64,000 nucleotides of DNA from Phytomonospora sp040655735 (GCF_040655735.1 NZ_JBFAKK010000006.1:447253-511252); one strand, 5' to 3'; positions 17,886-25,946 are shown, counted from the stretch's first letter. A program made the numbers and translations. Notes: generated from the sequence alone by a model not told the origin.

Positions 17886-17891
17886 AGACTA
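17886..17891 (-). promoter_or_regulatory. Leaderless -10 element of the PemK/MazF-like gene
   Basis: TAGTCT on the minus strand, then six bases, then the ATG at 17879. The geometry matches actinobacterial leaderless promoters (TANNNT-N6-start). No clear -35 was assigned. Confidence 0.55.
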
Positions 17892-17967
17892 ACCAACCGG
17901 GATCACACGACGAGCGCGGCGGTCCGGCACGGGAGCGTCCACATTGCACGCCCCCTCCCGGGTGCCG

Positions 17968-18846
17968 CTACCCGCCGACGTCCTCGCGGCGGTGGAGCGC
18001 CACCGCGATCCGCACGAACGCCTCGACCAGCGAGCTGCGGTCGGCGCTCCTCCAGGCGATGACCAGGTCGCTGGCGGGCAGGTCGGTCAGGCGGACCGCC
18101 GTGAGCCCGTCGGGAAGGGCGTGCCCGAGCGGCGCGAGACCCACCGTGCCGTTCCACAGCACCGACCTCAGGCACTCGCCGGCCGTCCGCACGACCGGAC
18201 CTCCCCGGCGTCTCACGTCGTCGGGCGCGCCCGTCCAGTAGGCGCGCCACACCGGGTCGGTGCCCTCCGGGAACCGGAACCAGCGCCGGTCGGCCAGTTC
18301 GGCGAAGCCGAGGGACTCGCACCCTGCGAGCGGGTCGTCGGAGCGCAGGATCACGCCGACGGGGTCGGAGCGCAGAACGCGGGTGGAGATGCCTGTGGTG
18401 GTGAACGGCGCCCTGGTCAGGGCCACGTCGACCAGTCCGGCGGCGAGTCCGGCGGTCGGGTCGGTGAAGTCGGTCTCGCGGATGCGGACGGCGACTCCCG
18501 GATGCCGCCGGCGGTAGGCCTCGGCGAGGTGGACCCCGGTCTGCTCGACGCTGTCGGCAAGGCTGCCGACGGTGATGGTCGCGCTCCCCGCCGCCGCGGC
18601 GACCCGGGCGCGGGCCAGTTCGACCCGCTCGGCGATCTCGCGCGCCTCCTCGTAGAGCGCCGTTCCAGCGGCGGTCGGGGTGACACCGGCGGGCGAGCGT
18701 TCGAGCAGGACGACGCCCAGCTCGTTCTCCAGCGCCTTGATCGCGCGGCTGAGCGGCGGCTGGGTCATGTGCAGGCGCTCGGCGGCCCGGCCGAAGTGAA
18801 GCTCTTCGACGACCGCCGCGAAGTATCGCAGCGTACGCAACTCCAT
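17968..18846 (-). CDS. LysR-family transcriptional regulator
   Basis: 292 residues. The N-terminal winged HTH is classical: MELRTLRYFAAVVEELHFGR, AAERLHMTQPPLSRAIKALE and ELGVVLLER. The rest is a periplasmic-binding-like effector domain. It is divergent from the metallo-hydrolase at 18955, the usual arrangement in which a LysR protein controls its neighbour. A T-N11-A dyad overlaps its own -10 hexamer (TATCGT, eight bases before the ATG), so autoregulation is likely. The effector is unknown. Confidence 0.92.
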   Translation of the reverse strand: MELRTLRYFAAVVEELHFGRAAERLHMTQPPLSRAIKALENELGVVLLERSPAGVTPTAAGTALYEEAREIAERVELARARVAAAAGSATITVGSLADSVEQTGVHLAEAYRRRHPGVAVRIRETDFTDPTAGLAAGLVDVALTRAPFTTTGISTRVLRSDPVGVILRSDDPLAGCESLGFAELADRRWFRFPEGTDPVWRAYWTGAPDDVRRRGGPVVRTAGECLRSVLWNGTVGLAPLGHALPDGLTAVRLTDLPASDLVIAWRSADRSSLVEAFVRIAVALHRREDVGG

Positions 18847-18854
18847 GAGCGGCC

Positions 18855-18937
18855 ACGATACCCGCTCGGTATCGGCACGGCGGGAGCGGACTTGGACACG
18901 GCCGGGGTTCGAGGGCTGGACTGGACGGGACAGTCCA
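18855..18937. promoter_or_regulatory. Divergent lysR/metallo-hydrolase control region with two dyads
   Basis: Dyad 1: CGATACC (18856-18862) and GGTATCG (18868-18874), spacer 5, containing the LysR T-N11-A pattern and overlapping the minus-strand hexamer TATCGT. Dyad 2: TGGACTG (18917-18923) and CAGTCCA (18931-18937), spacer 7, 18 bases before the hydrolase start. LysR proteins commonly use a recognition and an activation site, which these two could be (inference). Confidence 0.55.
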
Positions 18938-18954
18938 CGAACGAAGGAACCGCC

Positions 18955-19860
18955 ATGTCCGAGCCCGTGATCCCCGACCCCGAGGTACGCGTCGAAGGCG
19001 CCGTGGAGCTCGCGCGCGACCTGCTGGTGATCCCCGACCGGCGGCTTCCGCTGGTGCCCAACATCGGGATCATCGGCGGCCGCGACGCGGTCCTGGTCGT
19101 CGAGACCGGAATGGGGCCCGGCAACGCGCGCGAGGTGCTGGACTTCGCCGCCGAGCACGCGAGGGGCCGCCGGCTCTACCTGACCACCACGCACTTCCAC
19201 CCCGAGCACGCTTTCGGGGCGCACGTCTTCGCCGGTGCGGCGACCTACCTCGTCAACCGTGACCAGGCCGCGGATCTGCGCGACAAGGGCCGCGGCTACC
19301 TCGACATGTTCCGAGGGCTCGGGGAGTCGGTGGCGAGGCGGCTGGACGATGTGGAGTTGACCGAGCCCGACCTCGTCTACGACACCGAGTACGACCTGGA
19401 CCTCGGCGGCAGGGTGGTCCGGTTGCGCGCGACGGGCCGCGCGCACAGCAGGGGCGACCAAGTGGTCGAGGTACCCGACTCCGGCGTGCTGTTCACCGGG
19501 GACCTCGTGGAGGCCGCCGGGTTCTCGATCTTCCCGTGGTTCCCGCCGCACGACACCGACGTGTCGGGCACGCGCTGGCTGGCGGTCGCCGAACGCCTCG
19601 TCGCACAGGGGCCGCGTGTGGTGGTGCCGGGCCACGGTGAGATCGGCGGGACCGGGCTGCTGACCGACGTCGCCGACTACCTGCGCCTGCTTCGCGACGA
19701 GACGTGGCGCCGGCGCGACTCGGCGATGGACGAGGCGACGATCACCGAGGAGGTCACCGCGCTGATGATCGCGCGGCATCCGGAGTGGGAGGGCCGCGAC
19801 TGGATCGGCAAGGGCGTCGGCTGCCTGTGCGCCGAGCACGGCACGGACGTACAGGGCTGA
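18955..19860 (+). CDS. MBL-fold metallo-hydrolase
   Basis: 301 residues. The metal-binding motif is H80-F-H82-P-E84-H85, that is HxHxEH instead of the usual HxHxDH. Further ligand candidates are TGRAHSRGD, LFTGDLVE and VVPGHGEIGG, in the order expected for the family. The N-terminus VPNIGIIGGRDAVLVVETGM is typical of glyoxalase-II/quinoprotein-relay-like members. The family hydrolyses thioesters, lactones or sulphate/phosphate esters; the substrate here is not predictable. It is probably controlled by the divergent LysR gene. Confidence 0.87.
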   Translation: MSEPVIPDPEVRVEGAVELARDLLVIPDRRLPLVPNIGIIGGRDAVLVVETGMGPGNAREVLDFAAEHARGRRLYLTTTHFHPEHAFGAHVFAGAATYLVNRDQAADLRDKGRGYLDMFRGLGESVARRLDDVELTEPDLVYDTEYDLDLGGRVVRLRATGRAHSRGDQVVEVPDSGVLFTGDLVEAAGFSIFPWFPPHDTDVSGTRWLAVAERLVAQGPRVVVPGHGEIGGTGLLTDVADYLRLLRDETWRRRDSAMDEATITEEVTALMIARHPEWEGRDWIGKGVGCLCAEHGTDVQG

Positions 19861-20025
19861 CCGCCCACCGACTCAGTCCACAAGCGAGTTCCGTGCTCTT
19901 CGAGAGGCAACCTCTATATCGGCACATTTCAGTCGGATAGCGGACAAAATGTATCCCTTTCGTCTCCCGGTCCCTAGATTGACCTTGGGCCGGCGGCTGT
20001 CCGGCTCTTGAGGGGTGAGCTCAGA

Positions 20026-20499
20026 ATGTTGCGTCCCGGGATGCTGTCGTCCACCGCGATGCTGGCCGCTACGGCCTTCGTCGCCACTGTTCCGGCCTTC
20101 GCGCCGTGGACACACGAGCCGCCGGCGGTGGCGCGGCACCAGTCCACCCTCGCTCCGGCGGAGGAGTGCCTGCTGCCCGAGATCGCCGATCAGCGGGGCG
20201 CCGACCTTCGCGGCTGCGACTTCACCGGCCTGAGCCTGTCCAAATGGGACTTCCGCTCCACGGACGCCAGCTGGTCGGCCTTCGTCGGCACCGACCTGTT
20301 CGACACGACCTTCGCCGGCGCGAAGCTCTACGGGGCGGACTTCCGCTACGCCGATCTGACCGCCGCGGACCTGCGGGACGCCGATCTGCGCAACGCCGAC
20401 CTGCGTGGCGCGATCCTCGACGGCGTCATGTGCGGCGGCGCCGTGATCGAGGGGGCGGCCCTGCCGGAGCAGTGGCCCTGCACCGACGTCCCGGGCTGA
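20026..20499 (+). CDS. Secreted pentapeptide-repeat protein
   Basis: 157 residues from ATG 20026. The N-terminus (MLRPGMLSSTAMLAATAFVA) is hydrophobic and ends in an Ala-rich cleavage-like region near VPAFA, so it is probably exported. From about residue 58 it has consecutive A(D/N)LxX-type pentapeptides: GADLRGCDFTGLSLS, then LYGADFRYADLTAADLRDAD and LRNADLRGAILDG. Such repeats form a right-handed quadrilateral beta helix. Three or four Cys (EECLLPE, RGCDF, MCGG, WPCTD) may form disulphides after export. Cytoplasmic members mimic DNA, but the signal peptide argues against that. A TTG at 20008 is an alternative start. Confidence 0.75.
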   Translation: MLRPGMLSSTAMLAATAFVATVPAFAPWTHEPPAVARHQSTLAPAEECLLPEIADQRGADLRGCDFTGLSLSKWDFRSTDASWSAFVGTDLFDTTFAGAKLYGADFRYADLTAADLRDADLRNADLRGAILDGVMCGGAVIEGAALPEQWPCTDVPG

Positions 20500-20540
20500 G
20501 CCCGCCACCACAGGGCCCCGCGACGGCGCCGGCGATGCGT

Positions 20541-20546
20541 TAGGCT
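20541..20546 (+). promoter_or_regulatory. Leaderless -10 element of the trp leader
   Basis: TAGGCT, six bases, then the leader-peptide ATG at 20553. Transcription would start at or next to that ATG. Confidence 0.6.
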
Positions 20547-20552
20547 TCCACC

Positions 20553-20591
20553 ATGCATCTGCGCGCGAATCTCGCCTGGTGGCCGTCCTAG
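20553..20591 (+). CDS. trpL: Trp leader peptide of the trpS attenuator
   Basis: A 12-codon frame reading MHLRANLAWWPS, with two adjacent Trp codons at 20577-20582 just before the stop TAG (20589-20591). The Trp codons abut the first arm of the attenuator hairpin at 20581, the arrangement needed for a ribosome stalled for lack of charged tRNA-Trp to uncover the antiterminator. Tandem Trp codons in a random 12-mer would be very unusual. No Shine-Dalgarno precedes it, in keeping with a leaderless start. Confidence 0.88.
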   Translation: MHLRANLAWWPS

Positions 20592-20644
20592 GACGGCCGC
20601 GAAGATGCGCTACCCACCGACTGGGCCGTCCGTTGTGACGGCCC
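20581..20644 (+). promoter_or_regulatory. Ribosome-mediated transcription attenuator controlling trpS
   Basis: Four mutually complementary arms: 1, GGCCGTCC (20581-20588); 2, GGACGGCC (20591-20598); 3, GGGCCGTCC (20623-20631); 4, GACGGCCC (20637-20644). Arm 1 pairs with 2, arm 2 pairs equally well with 3 (antiterminator), and arm 3 pairs with 4 (terminator hairpin). A ribosome stalled at the Trp codons would cover arm 1 and favour 2:3. Streptomyces coelicolor trpRS1, an auxiliary indolmycin-resistant enzyme, is known to be controlled this way. No T tract follows arm 4. Confidence 0.85.
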
Positions 20645-20710
20645 TGACGTGTGTCTCCGCGAGGCGGACCGGGCCCGGCACGGCGGCGGCCCTCCGCTCA
20701 AGGAGAAACC

Positions 20711-21748
20711 ATGACCACCGTCACTCCCCCTCGCGACCTCGAACTGTCCGCGCGCGTGCTCTCGGCACCGGGTGACTTCCGGGTGCTGACCGGGGACCGG
20801 CCGACCGGCGAACTGCACGTCGGCCACCTCTTCGGCACGCTGCTCAACCGGGTCCTGCTCCAGGATCTCGGCGTGGAGATGTTCGTGCTGGTCGCCGACT
20901 ACCAGGTCCTCACCGACCGCGACATCGACGGCCGTCTCGGCGGCATCGTCGACGGGATCGTCCTCGACTACCTCGCCACGGGCCTCGACCCCGAACGGAC
21001 GACGATCTTCGCGCACTCGGCCGTACCCGCCCTCAACCAGCTGGTCCTGCCGTTCCTGAGCCTGGTGTCGACCGCCGAGCTGAGCCGCAACCCCACCGTC
21101 AAGGACGAGATCGCCAACTCGGGCCGATCGATGGTCAGCGGCCTGATGTTCACCTATCCCGTGCATCAGGCCGCCGACCTGCTCTTCTGCAAGTCGAACC
21201 TGGTGCCCGTCGGCGATGACCAGCTCCCGCACATCGAGGTGACGCGCACGATCGCGCGGCGCTTCAACGACCGCTACCGGCCGATGTTCCCGCTGCCCGA
21301 GGCGATGCTGTCGCACGCTCCCCGGCTGCTGGGCACCGACGGCGGCAAGATGGGCAAGAGCCGCGGCAACGCCATCGCGCTGCGGGCGAGCGCCGACGAG
21401 ACCGCGCGAATGATCAAGGGCGCCAAAACCGACGCCGAGCGGCACATCACCTTCGAGCCGGAACGGCGGCCGGAGGTGTCGAACCTGGTGCTGCTGGCGG
21501 CCTTGTGCGCCGGACGGGATCCGCACGAGGTCGCCGCCGAGATCGGGGACGGCGGCGCGGCCGCGCTGAAGGCGGCGGTGACCGAGGCGGTCAACGAGCG
21601 CCTGCGCCCGATGCGGGAGCGGCGGGCCGTGCTCGCCGCCGAGCCCGGGCTGTCGTCCCGGGTGCTGCGGGCCGGCAACGAGCGGGCGAACGCGATCGCG
21701 GAGTCCACTTTGGCCGAAGTGCACGAGGCGATGGGAACCGGGTACTGA
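20711..21748 (+). CDS. trpS: Tryptophanyl-tRNA synthetase
   Basis: 345 residues, normal for TrpRS; a class I aminoacyl-tRNA synthetase charging tRNA-Trp with tryptophan and ATP. The HIGH-equivalent is T32-GELHVGH39 in VLTGDRPTGELHVGH, and the KMSKS-equivalent is K213-MGKS217. TGDRPTG at the ATP site is typical of the second bacterial TrpRS group, which includes auxiliary, indolmycin-tolerant enzymes. The ATG at 20711 has AGGAGA ten bases before it. Expression is governed by the upstream Trp leader, so it should rise when charged tRNA-Trp is scarce. Whether another trpS exists in the genome is not visible. Confidence 0.93.
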   Translation: MTTVTPPRDLELSARVLSAPGDFRVLTGDRPTGELHVGHLFGTLLNRVLLQDLGVEMFVLVADYQVLTDRDIDGRLGGIVDGIVLDYLATGLDPERTTIFAHSAVPALNQLVLPFLSLVSTAELSRNPTVKDEIANSGRSMVSGLMFTYPVHQAADLLFCKSNLVPVGDDQLPHIEVTRTIARRFNDRYRPMFPLPEAMLSHAPRLLGTDGGKMGKSRGNAIALRASADETARMIKGAKTDAERHITFEPERRPEVSNLVLLAALCAGRDPHEVAAEIGDGGAAALKAAVTEAVNERLRPMRERRAVLAAEPGLSSRVLRAGNERANAIAESTLAEVHEAMGTGY

Positions 21749-21839
21749 CACCCGTCTGGGCTAGGGTCTGTCTGTCGGTCGGCGGGCAGGCCCTGGCGCG
21801 GCCGGCCACCCCCGGTACGCGATGAGAGGAACACCCCTG

Positions 21840-22592
21840 ATGGTGCTGCGCAGGTTGTTGGCCGCTTTCGGTGCGGGCGTGGAGGTCGACACACTGCTGT
21901 CGGGCTCGGTCCGTCCAGGTGGGACGCTCAGCGGGGAGGTGCGGTTCTCCAGCGGCAAGTCCGACCACCGGGTCACCGCGATCAACCTGGAGTTCGTCGC
22001 CGAGGTCGAGGTGGAACGCGAGGGGCAGACGCACAAGTCGCGCTACGAGTTCTTCGAGGCGAAGGTCGCCGGCGAGGTGCTGCTCGCGGCGGGTTCGACG
22101 CACTCGGTCCCCTTCGCGCTGCCGGTGCCGTGGGAGACACCCCTGTCGACGCTGGGCGGGCATCAGCTCTACGGGATCCGCCTCGGCGTGTCGACCGAGC
22201 TGGAGCTGGCCGGTGCACTCGACAAGGGCGACCTCGATCCGTTGCACGTCGAGCCGCTGCCGGTGCACGAGGCGGTGCTGAACGCGCTCGGCCGGCTGGG
22301 TTTCACCTTCTCCAAGGCCGATCTGGAGTCGGGCACCATCCCGGGTTCGCAGATGCCCTTCTACCAGGAGATCGAGTACTGGCCCGGCGGCCAGTTCCGC
22401 AACTCCTTCAAGGAACTGGAGCTGACCTTCGTCACCGGTCCGTCCACGGTGGACGTGATCCTGGAGGCCGACCGGCGCGGCGGCTTCCTGTCGGCGGGCC
22501 GCGACGCGCTCAACCGCTTCACGCTCCCGCACTCCGAGAGCGGCGACCTGACCGCGCTGATCAACGAGAAGCTGGGCCGGCTGTCGGCCTAG
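21840..22592 (+). CDS. Spo0M-like (arrestin-fold) sporulation control protein
   Basis: About 250 residues. MVLRRLLAAFGAGVEVDTLL, then VRPGGTLSGEVRFSSG and LEFVAEVEVEREG, match the Spo0M family, two beta-sandwich domains of arrestin type. GGQFRNSFKELELTFVTGPS in the C-terminal half is also characteristic. Bacillus Spo0M influences sporulation and division; in actinobacteria the role is unclear. The ATG at 21840 has AGAGGA nine bases upstream; ATG 21822 lies in front of that site. It has a possible own promoter (TAGGGT at 21762) and is not obviously co-transcribed with trpS. Confidence 0.85.
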   Translation: MVLRRLLAAFGAGVEVDTLLSGSVRPGGTLSGEVRFSSGKSDHRVTAINLEFVAEVEVEREGQTHKSRYEFFEAKVAGEVLLAAGSTHSVPFALPVPWETPLSTLGGHQLYGIRLGVSTELELAGALDKGDLDPLHVEPLPVHEAVLNALGRLGFTFSKADLESGTIPGSQMPFYQEIEYWPGGQFRNSFKELELTFVTGPSTVDVILEADRRGGFLSAGRDALNRFTLPHSESGDLTALINEKLGRLSA

Positions 22593-22626
22593 GCCCCACG
22601 GGCGCGGGGTGATCTGCCGCACACGC

Positions 22627-23214
22627 CTAGGGCTCCTCGGCGGTGAGGTAGCGCTGGACGGTCGGGCCCATCCAGGCGACGAACTCCTCGGGTTCGAGCG
22701 CCGCGACCGGCGGAAGGCGCAGCACGTAGCGACACAGCACGATCCCGAGGAGCTGGGTGACGACGAGCCCGGCGCGCTTCTCGGCGCGCGCGGTGTCCTC
22801 GCCGAAGAGCCGTCCAAGTCCGGCGAGGACCTGTTCGGCCCAGATCTCGCGCATGCGCGCGGCGGCGGCCTCCTCGCTGGAGACCGCGGTGCGCAGCAGC
22901 GCGACGAGAGTGCGGTCGCTCTCCCACAGACCGAGAAGGTGCCGCACGATCGACTCGCCGAGCTCGTCGCGCGGGATCGCGGTGAAGTCCGGCAGTCGCA
23001 GGTCGTAGCTGGCGGCGAGGGCGAACAGCTTCTCCTTGCTGCCGAAGTAGCGCATGACCATCGCCGGGTCGATGTGGGCGTCGGCGGCGATGGCACGGAT
23101 GGTGGCGCCCTCGTAGCCCTCGGCGATGAACCTCTCCCGGGCCGCGTCGAGGATGGCCGCTTTCGTGGAGTCCGAGCGGCGCCGTCGCGTGGGGGTCTGG
23201 TCGGTCGAGGTCAT
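22627..23214 (-). CDS. TetR-family transcriptional regulator
   Basis: 195 residues. The N-terminal HTH reads STKAAILDAARERFIAEGYE, GATIRAIAADAHIDPAMVMR and YFGSKEKLFALA. The C-terminal part (LVVTQLLGIVLCRYVLRLPP) resembles the TetR_C_17-type domain of many actinobacterial regulators. The transcript looks leaderless: TAGGAT, six bases, then the ATG. A 6+6 inverted repeat lies just upstream, so it probably represses itself. Target and ligand are unknown. Confidence 0.9.
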   Translation of the reverse strand: MTSTDQTPTRRRRSDSTKAAILDAARERFIAEGYEGATIRAIAADAHIDPAMVMRYFGSKEKLFALAASYDLRLPDFTAIPRDELGESIVRHLLGLWESDRTLVALLRTAVSSEEAAAARMREIWAEQVLAGLGRLFGEDTARAEKRAGLVVTQLLGIVLCRYVLRLPPVAALEPEEFVAWMGPTVQRYLTAEEP

Positions 23215-23220
23215 GACCGC

Positions 23221-23243
23221 ATCCTACGTCAACAGCCGTTGAC
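23221..23243 (-). promoter_or_regulatory. Promoter and candidate operator of the TetR gene
   Basis: The minus strand shows TAGGAT (23226-23221) six bases before the ATG. Immediately upstream is GTCAAC (23228-23233), four bases, GTTGAC (23238-23243), a dyad of the size TetR dimers bind. Its position over the -10/-35 spacer suits repression. Confidence 0.55.
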
Positions 23244-23271
23244 CCGGGGTCGCCCGAGCGGGCGACCCCGG
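23244..23271 (-). terminator. Terminator downstream of the beta-glucosidase gene
   Basis: CCGGGGTCGCCC (23244-23255) and GGGCGACCCCGG (23260-23271) form a perfect 12-bp stem with a 4-base loop, 11 bases after the glucosidase stop. There is no T run. Confidence 0.7.
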
Positions 23272-23282
23272 AAGGGGCGGGT

Positions 23283-25721
23283 CTACACCTCGACGACCGC
23301 CGAGAGGCGCAGGTCGGCGACCGAACGCCCGGCGTGCACGACATAGGAGCCGCCGACCGTCCGCCACTCCCCCGCGCCCTCGTCCCAGATGCGCGCCGAG
23401 CGCGCCGGGATCTCGACCACGGCCTCCGTCTCACCGCCCGCGGGGGCGGTCACCGACGCGAAACCCGCGAGCCACCGCGCCGGACGCTCGGCGTCGGCCT
23501 CCGCGGGCTCCAGGTACACCTGCACGACCTCGCGACCGTCGCGGTCACCGGTGTTGGACACCCGCACGCGCACCGTGGCGAGCACCTCGGGGTCGTCCGA
23601 CTCCTCGGCGGCGATGTCGCCGTACTCCCAGTCGGTGTAGCCCAGCCCGTGCCCGAACCAGAACGCCGGCGCCACGCCGCCGCGCTCCCAGGCGCGGTAG
23701 CCGATGAACACGCCCTCGTCGTAGACGAGCCGCCCGCCGGCCGGCTCGACCTGGGACACCGGGGCGTCGGCCAGCCGTGCCGGCCAGGTCGTCGGCAGCC
23801 GCCCGCCGGGCTCGGCGGCACCGGTCAGCACATCGGCGAGGGCCCCGGCGAACTCCTGGCCGCCGAACCAGGTCAGCAGGACCGCCGAGACGTCGTCGGC
23901 CCACGGCATCTCCACCGGCGCCCCGGCGGTGACGACCACGACGGTGCGCTCGTTGGCGGCGGCGACCCGCGCCACGAGGTCGTCCTGGCGCCCGGGCAGC
24001 GCGAGGCTCTCGCGGTCGAAGCCCTCGCTTTCGACCGTCTCGGTGGTGTTGACGAACACGACGGCGACGTCGGCGGATCCGGCGGCCTCCGCGGCGCGCT
24101 CGATGCCCTCGTCCTCGCCCGGTTGCGGGGCGGTGTGCCCGAGGGTGAAGAAGACCAGTTTCAGGGGCCCGGAGACCTGCTCGGGCGCGATCGTCGCGGT
24201 CAGGGAGAGCCTCGCCGCCTCCCCGGCGTTCAACGGCACGGTGAGGCGCGTGCTGGGCGGGTCGATGAAGGCCGCGACCGGGTCGGGGCTGGTGGGAAGC
24301 AGGGCACCCTCGAAGAGGGTCCGCTCGTCCAGGGTCAGGCGGTAGTAGCCGATGCCGGCCACCGTGAAGTGGTGATCGCCCGACACCGCGGGCGTGAACG
24401 CGCCCGTCAGCTCCACCGACGACAGCCGCAGCGAGTCGACTCCCGTGGGCAGCTCGCCCATCCAGCCGACGCGGCTTTCGACGAGGACGTCCTCGGACAG
24501 GATCGTGCCCTGGGCGTCGCGCGCGATCGACCGGAACTCACCGGATACCGGCGGGATCTGCGTTCGCGCATCGGTGCCGACCTCGTAGGAGACCTTCACT
24601 CCCGGCAGCGCCTCGCGCAGCGCGTCGAGCGGGGAGGCGATGTGGGGAACGAACACCTGCGCGCTCCCGCCGCCCATCACCCGCGGTTCGGTCGCCGCCA
24701 TGCCGATCACCGCGATGCTGGCGACGTCTGCGAGCGGGAGCAGCCCGCCCACGTTCCTGGCCAGGACGAAGGAGCGCGCCGCCACGTCCCGCGCGTGCGC
24801 GGCCCCGTCGACCTCGGCCGGGAACTCGACGACCGCGGCGGGCACGTCCTCCAGGGCACCGACGCGCGCGGCCAGCCGCAGGACCCTCCGCACCAGTTCG
24901 TCGACGACGGCCTCCTCGACGCGTCCGTCGCGCACCGCGGCGGCCAAGTGCTCGCCGTAGACCGTCACCGGGCCCGGCATCGCCACGTCGGTGCCGCCCA
25001 GGGCCGAGCCGACCGTGTCGCGGGAGGCCGTCCAGTCCGAGACCACGAACCCGTCGAAGCCCCACTCCTCGCGCAGCACGCCGTTCTGGAGGGCGGAGTG
25101 CTCGGTCATCGTCGTGCCGTTCACCGAGTTGTAGGCCGACATCACGCCCCAGGCGCCCGCCTCGCGCACCGCGGTCTCGAAGGGCGCCAGGTACAGCTCG
25201 CGCAGCGCGCGTTCACCGACGACGGCGTCGAGCGTCATCCGGTCGGTCTCGGAGTCGTTGGCCACGAAGTGCTTCACGGTCGTGGCGACCCCGCCGGACT
25301 GGACGCCGCGCACGAAGGCGGCGGCCATCGCCCCGGTGAGCAGCGGGTCCTCCGAGTAGCCCTCGAAGTGGCGTCCGCCCAGCGGTGAGCGGTGCAGGTT
25401 CACCGTCGGCGCGAGCAGCACGTGGACGCCCTTGCGGCGGGCCTCCTGCGCGAGCAGACGGCCGCTCTTCTCGGCGAGTTCGGGATCCCAGCTCGCTGCC
25501 TGGGCCGTCGGACTGGGCAGGGCGATGGCGGCGTCGCCGGTCCAGGAGCGGCCCCGCACCCCGATCGGCCCGTCCGACATCACGATCGGCGCGAGTCCGA
25601 CCTCGGCCACGCCCGGCAGCGACCACATGTCCTGCCCTGCCAGCAGCCTGGTCTTGGTGTCGAGGTCGAGTGCGGCGAGGGCCCGCTCTACGGCGGCTTC
25701 GGCGTCTTCGGTGTGCGGCAT
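23283..25721 (-). CDS. Glycoside hydrolase family 3 beta-glucosidase with PA14 insert
   Basis: 812 residues from ATG 25721. The N-terminal TIM barrel has LAPIVMSDGPIGVRG and KHFVANDSETDR (K150-H151). The catalytic nucleophile is D229 in GFVVSDW. A PA14-like insert (GDHHFTVAGIGYYRLTLDER) occupies roughly 390-540, as in beta-glucosidases such as KlBgl1. The second alpha/beta domain has VVVVTAGAPVEMPW, and the C-terminus is a fibronectin-III-like domain (VSNTGDRDGREVVQVYL). No signal peptide is seen, so it is probably cytoplasmic, hydrolysing imported beta-glucosides. It is divergent from a TetR gene, with a perfect palindrome between them. Confidence 0.93.
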   Translation of the reverse strand: MPHTEDAEAAVERALAALDLDTKTRLLAGQDMWSLPGVAEVGLAPIVMSDGPIGVRGRSWTGDAAIALPSPTAQAASWDPELAEKSGRLLAQEARRKGVHVLLAPTVNLHRSPLGGRHFEGYSEDPLLTGAMAAAFVRGVQSGGVATTVKHFVANDSETDRMTLDAVVGERALRELYLAPFETAVREAGAWGVMSAYNSVNGTTMTEHSALQNGVLREEWGFDGFVVSDWTASRDTVGSALGGTDVAMPGPVTVYGEHLAAAVRDGRVEEAVVDELVRRVLRLAARVGALEDVPAAVVEFPAEVDGAAHARDVAARSFVLARNVGGLLPLADVASIAVIGMAATEPRVMGGGSAQVFVPHIASPLDALREALPGVKVSYEVGTDARTQIPPVSGEFRSIARDAQGTILSEDVLVESRVGWMGELPTGVDSLRLSSVELTGAFTPAVSGDHHFTVAGIGYYRLTLDERTLFEGALLPTSPDPVAAFIDPPSTRLTVPLNAGEAARLSLTATIAPEQVSGPLKLVFFTLGHTAPQPGEDEGIERAAEAAGSADVAVVFVNTTETVESEGFDRESLALPGRQDDLVARVAAANERTVVVVTAGAPVEMPWADDVSAVLLTWFGGQEFAGALADVLTGAAEPGGRLPTTWPARLADAPVSQVEPAGGRLVYDEGVFIGYRAWERGGVAPAFWFGHGLGYTDWEYGDIAAEESDDPEVLATVRVRVSNTGDRDGREVVQVYLEPAEADAERPARWLAGFASVTAPAGGETEAVVEIPARSARIWDEGAGEWRTVGGSYVVHAGRSVADLRLSAVVEV

Positions 25722-25833
25722 GGTCGGCGAACCCCTTTTGGTGTGAGCGGCGGTGCCGCGCCGCCGTTCCGGCGGCGGGGAGCGCCGGCGAAGCTCGGCG
25801 CGAAATGGTCGTGGTCCTTCGAAGCATCCCACG

Positions 25834-25855
25834 ACCTACCGAGTGCTCGGTAGGT
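25834..25855. promoter_or_regulatory. Palindromic TetR operator between the GH3 and TetR genes
   Basis: Arms ACCTACCGAG (25834-25843) and CTCGGTAGGT (25846-25855) are perfect complements around the centre TG. A 22-bp fully symmetric site in the only intergenic region shared by a TetR gene and its divergent neighbour is very likely that regulator's operator. It lies 112 bases before the glucosidase ATG and 91 before the TetR ATG. Confidence 0.8.
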
Positions 25856-25934
25856 ATTCGGAGGGGCGGACCCCGGCCGACCGACTCAGGATCCGACCAT
25901 AACGGGCAGCACTCACCGACCGGCCGGGAACACA

Positions 25935-25940
25935 TAGGCT
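25935..25940 (+). promoter_or_regulatory. Leaderless -10 element of the second TetR gene
   Basis: TAGGCT, six bases (CGGCCC), then ATG 25947; no Shine-Dalgarno. The hexamer is identical to those of the trp leader and scpA. Confidence 0.6.
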
Positions 25941-25946
25941 CGGCCC

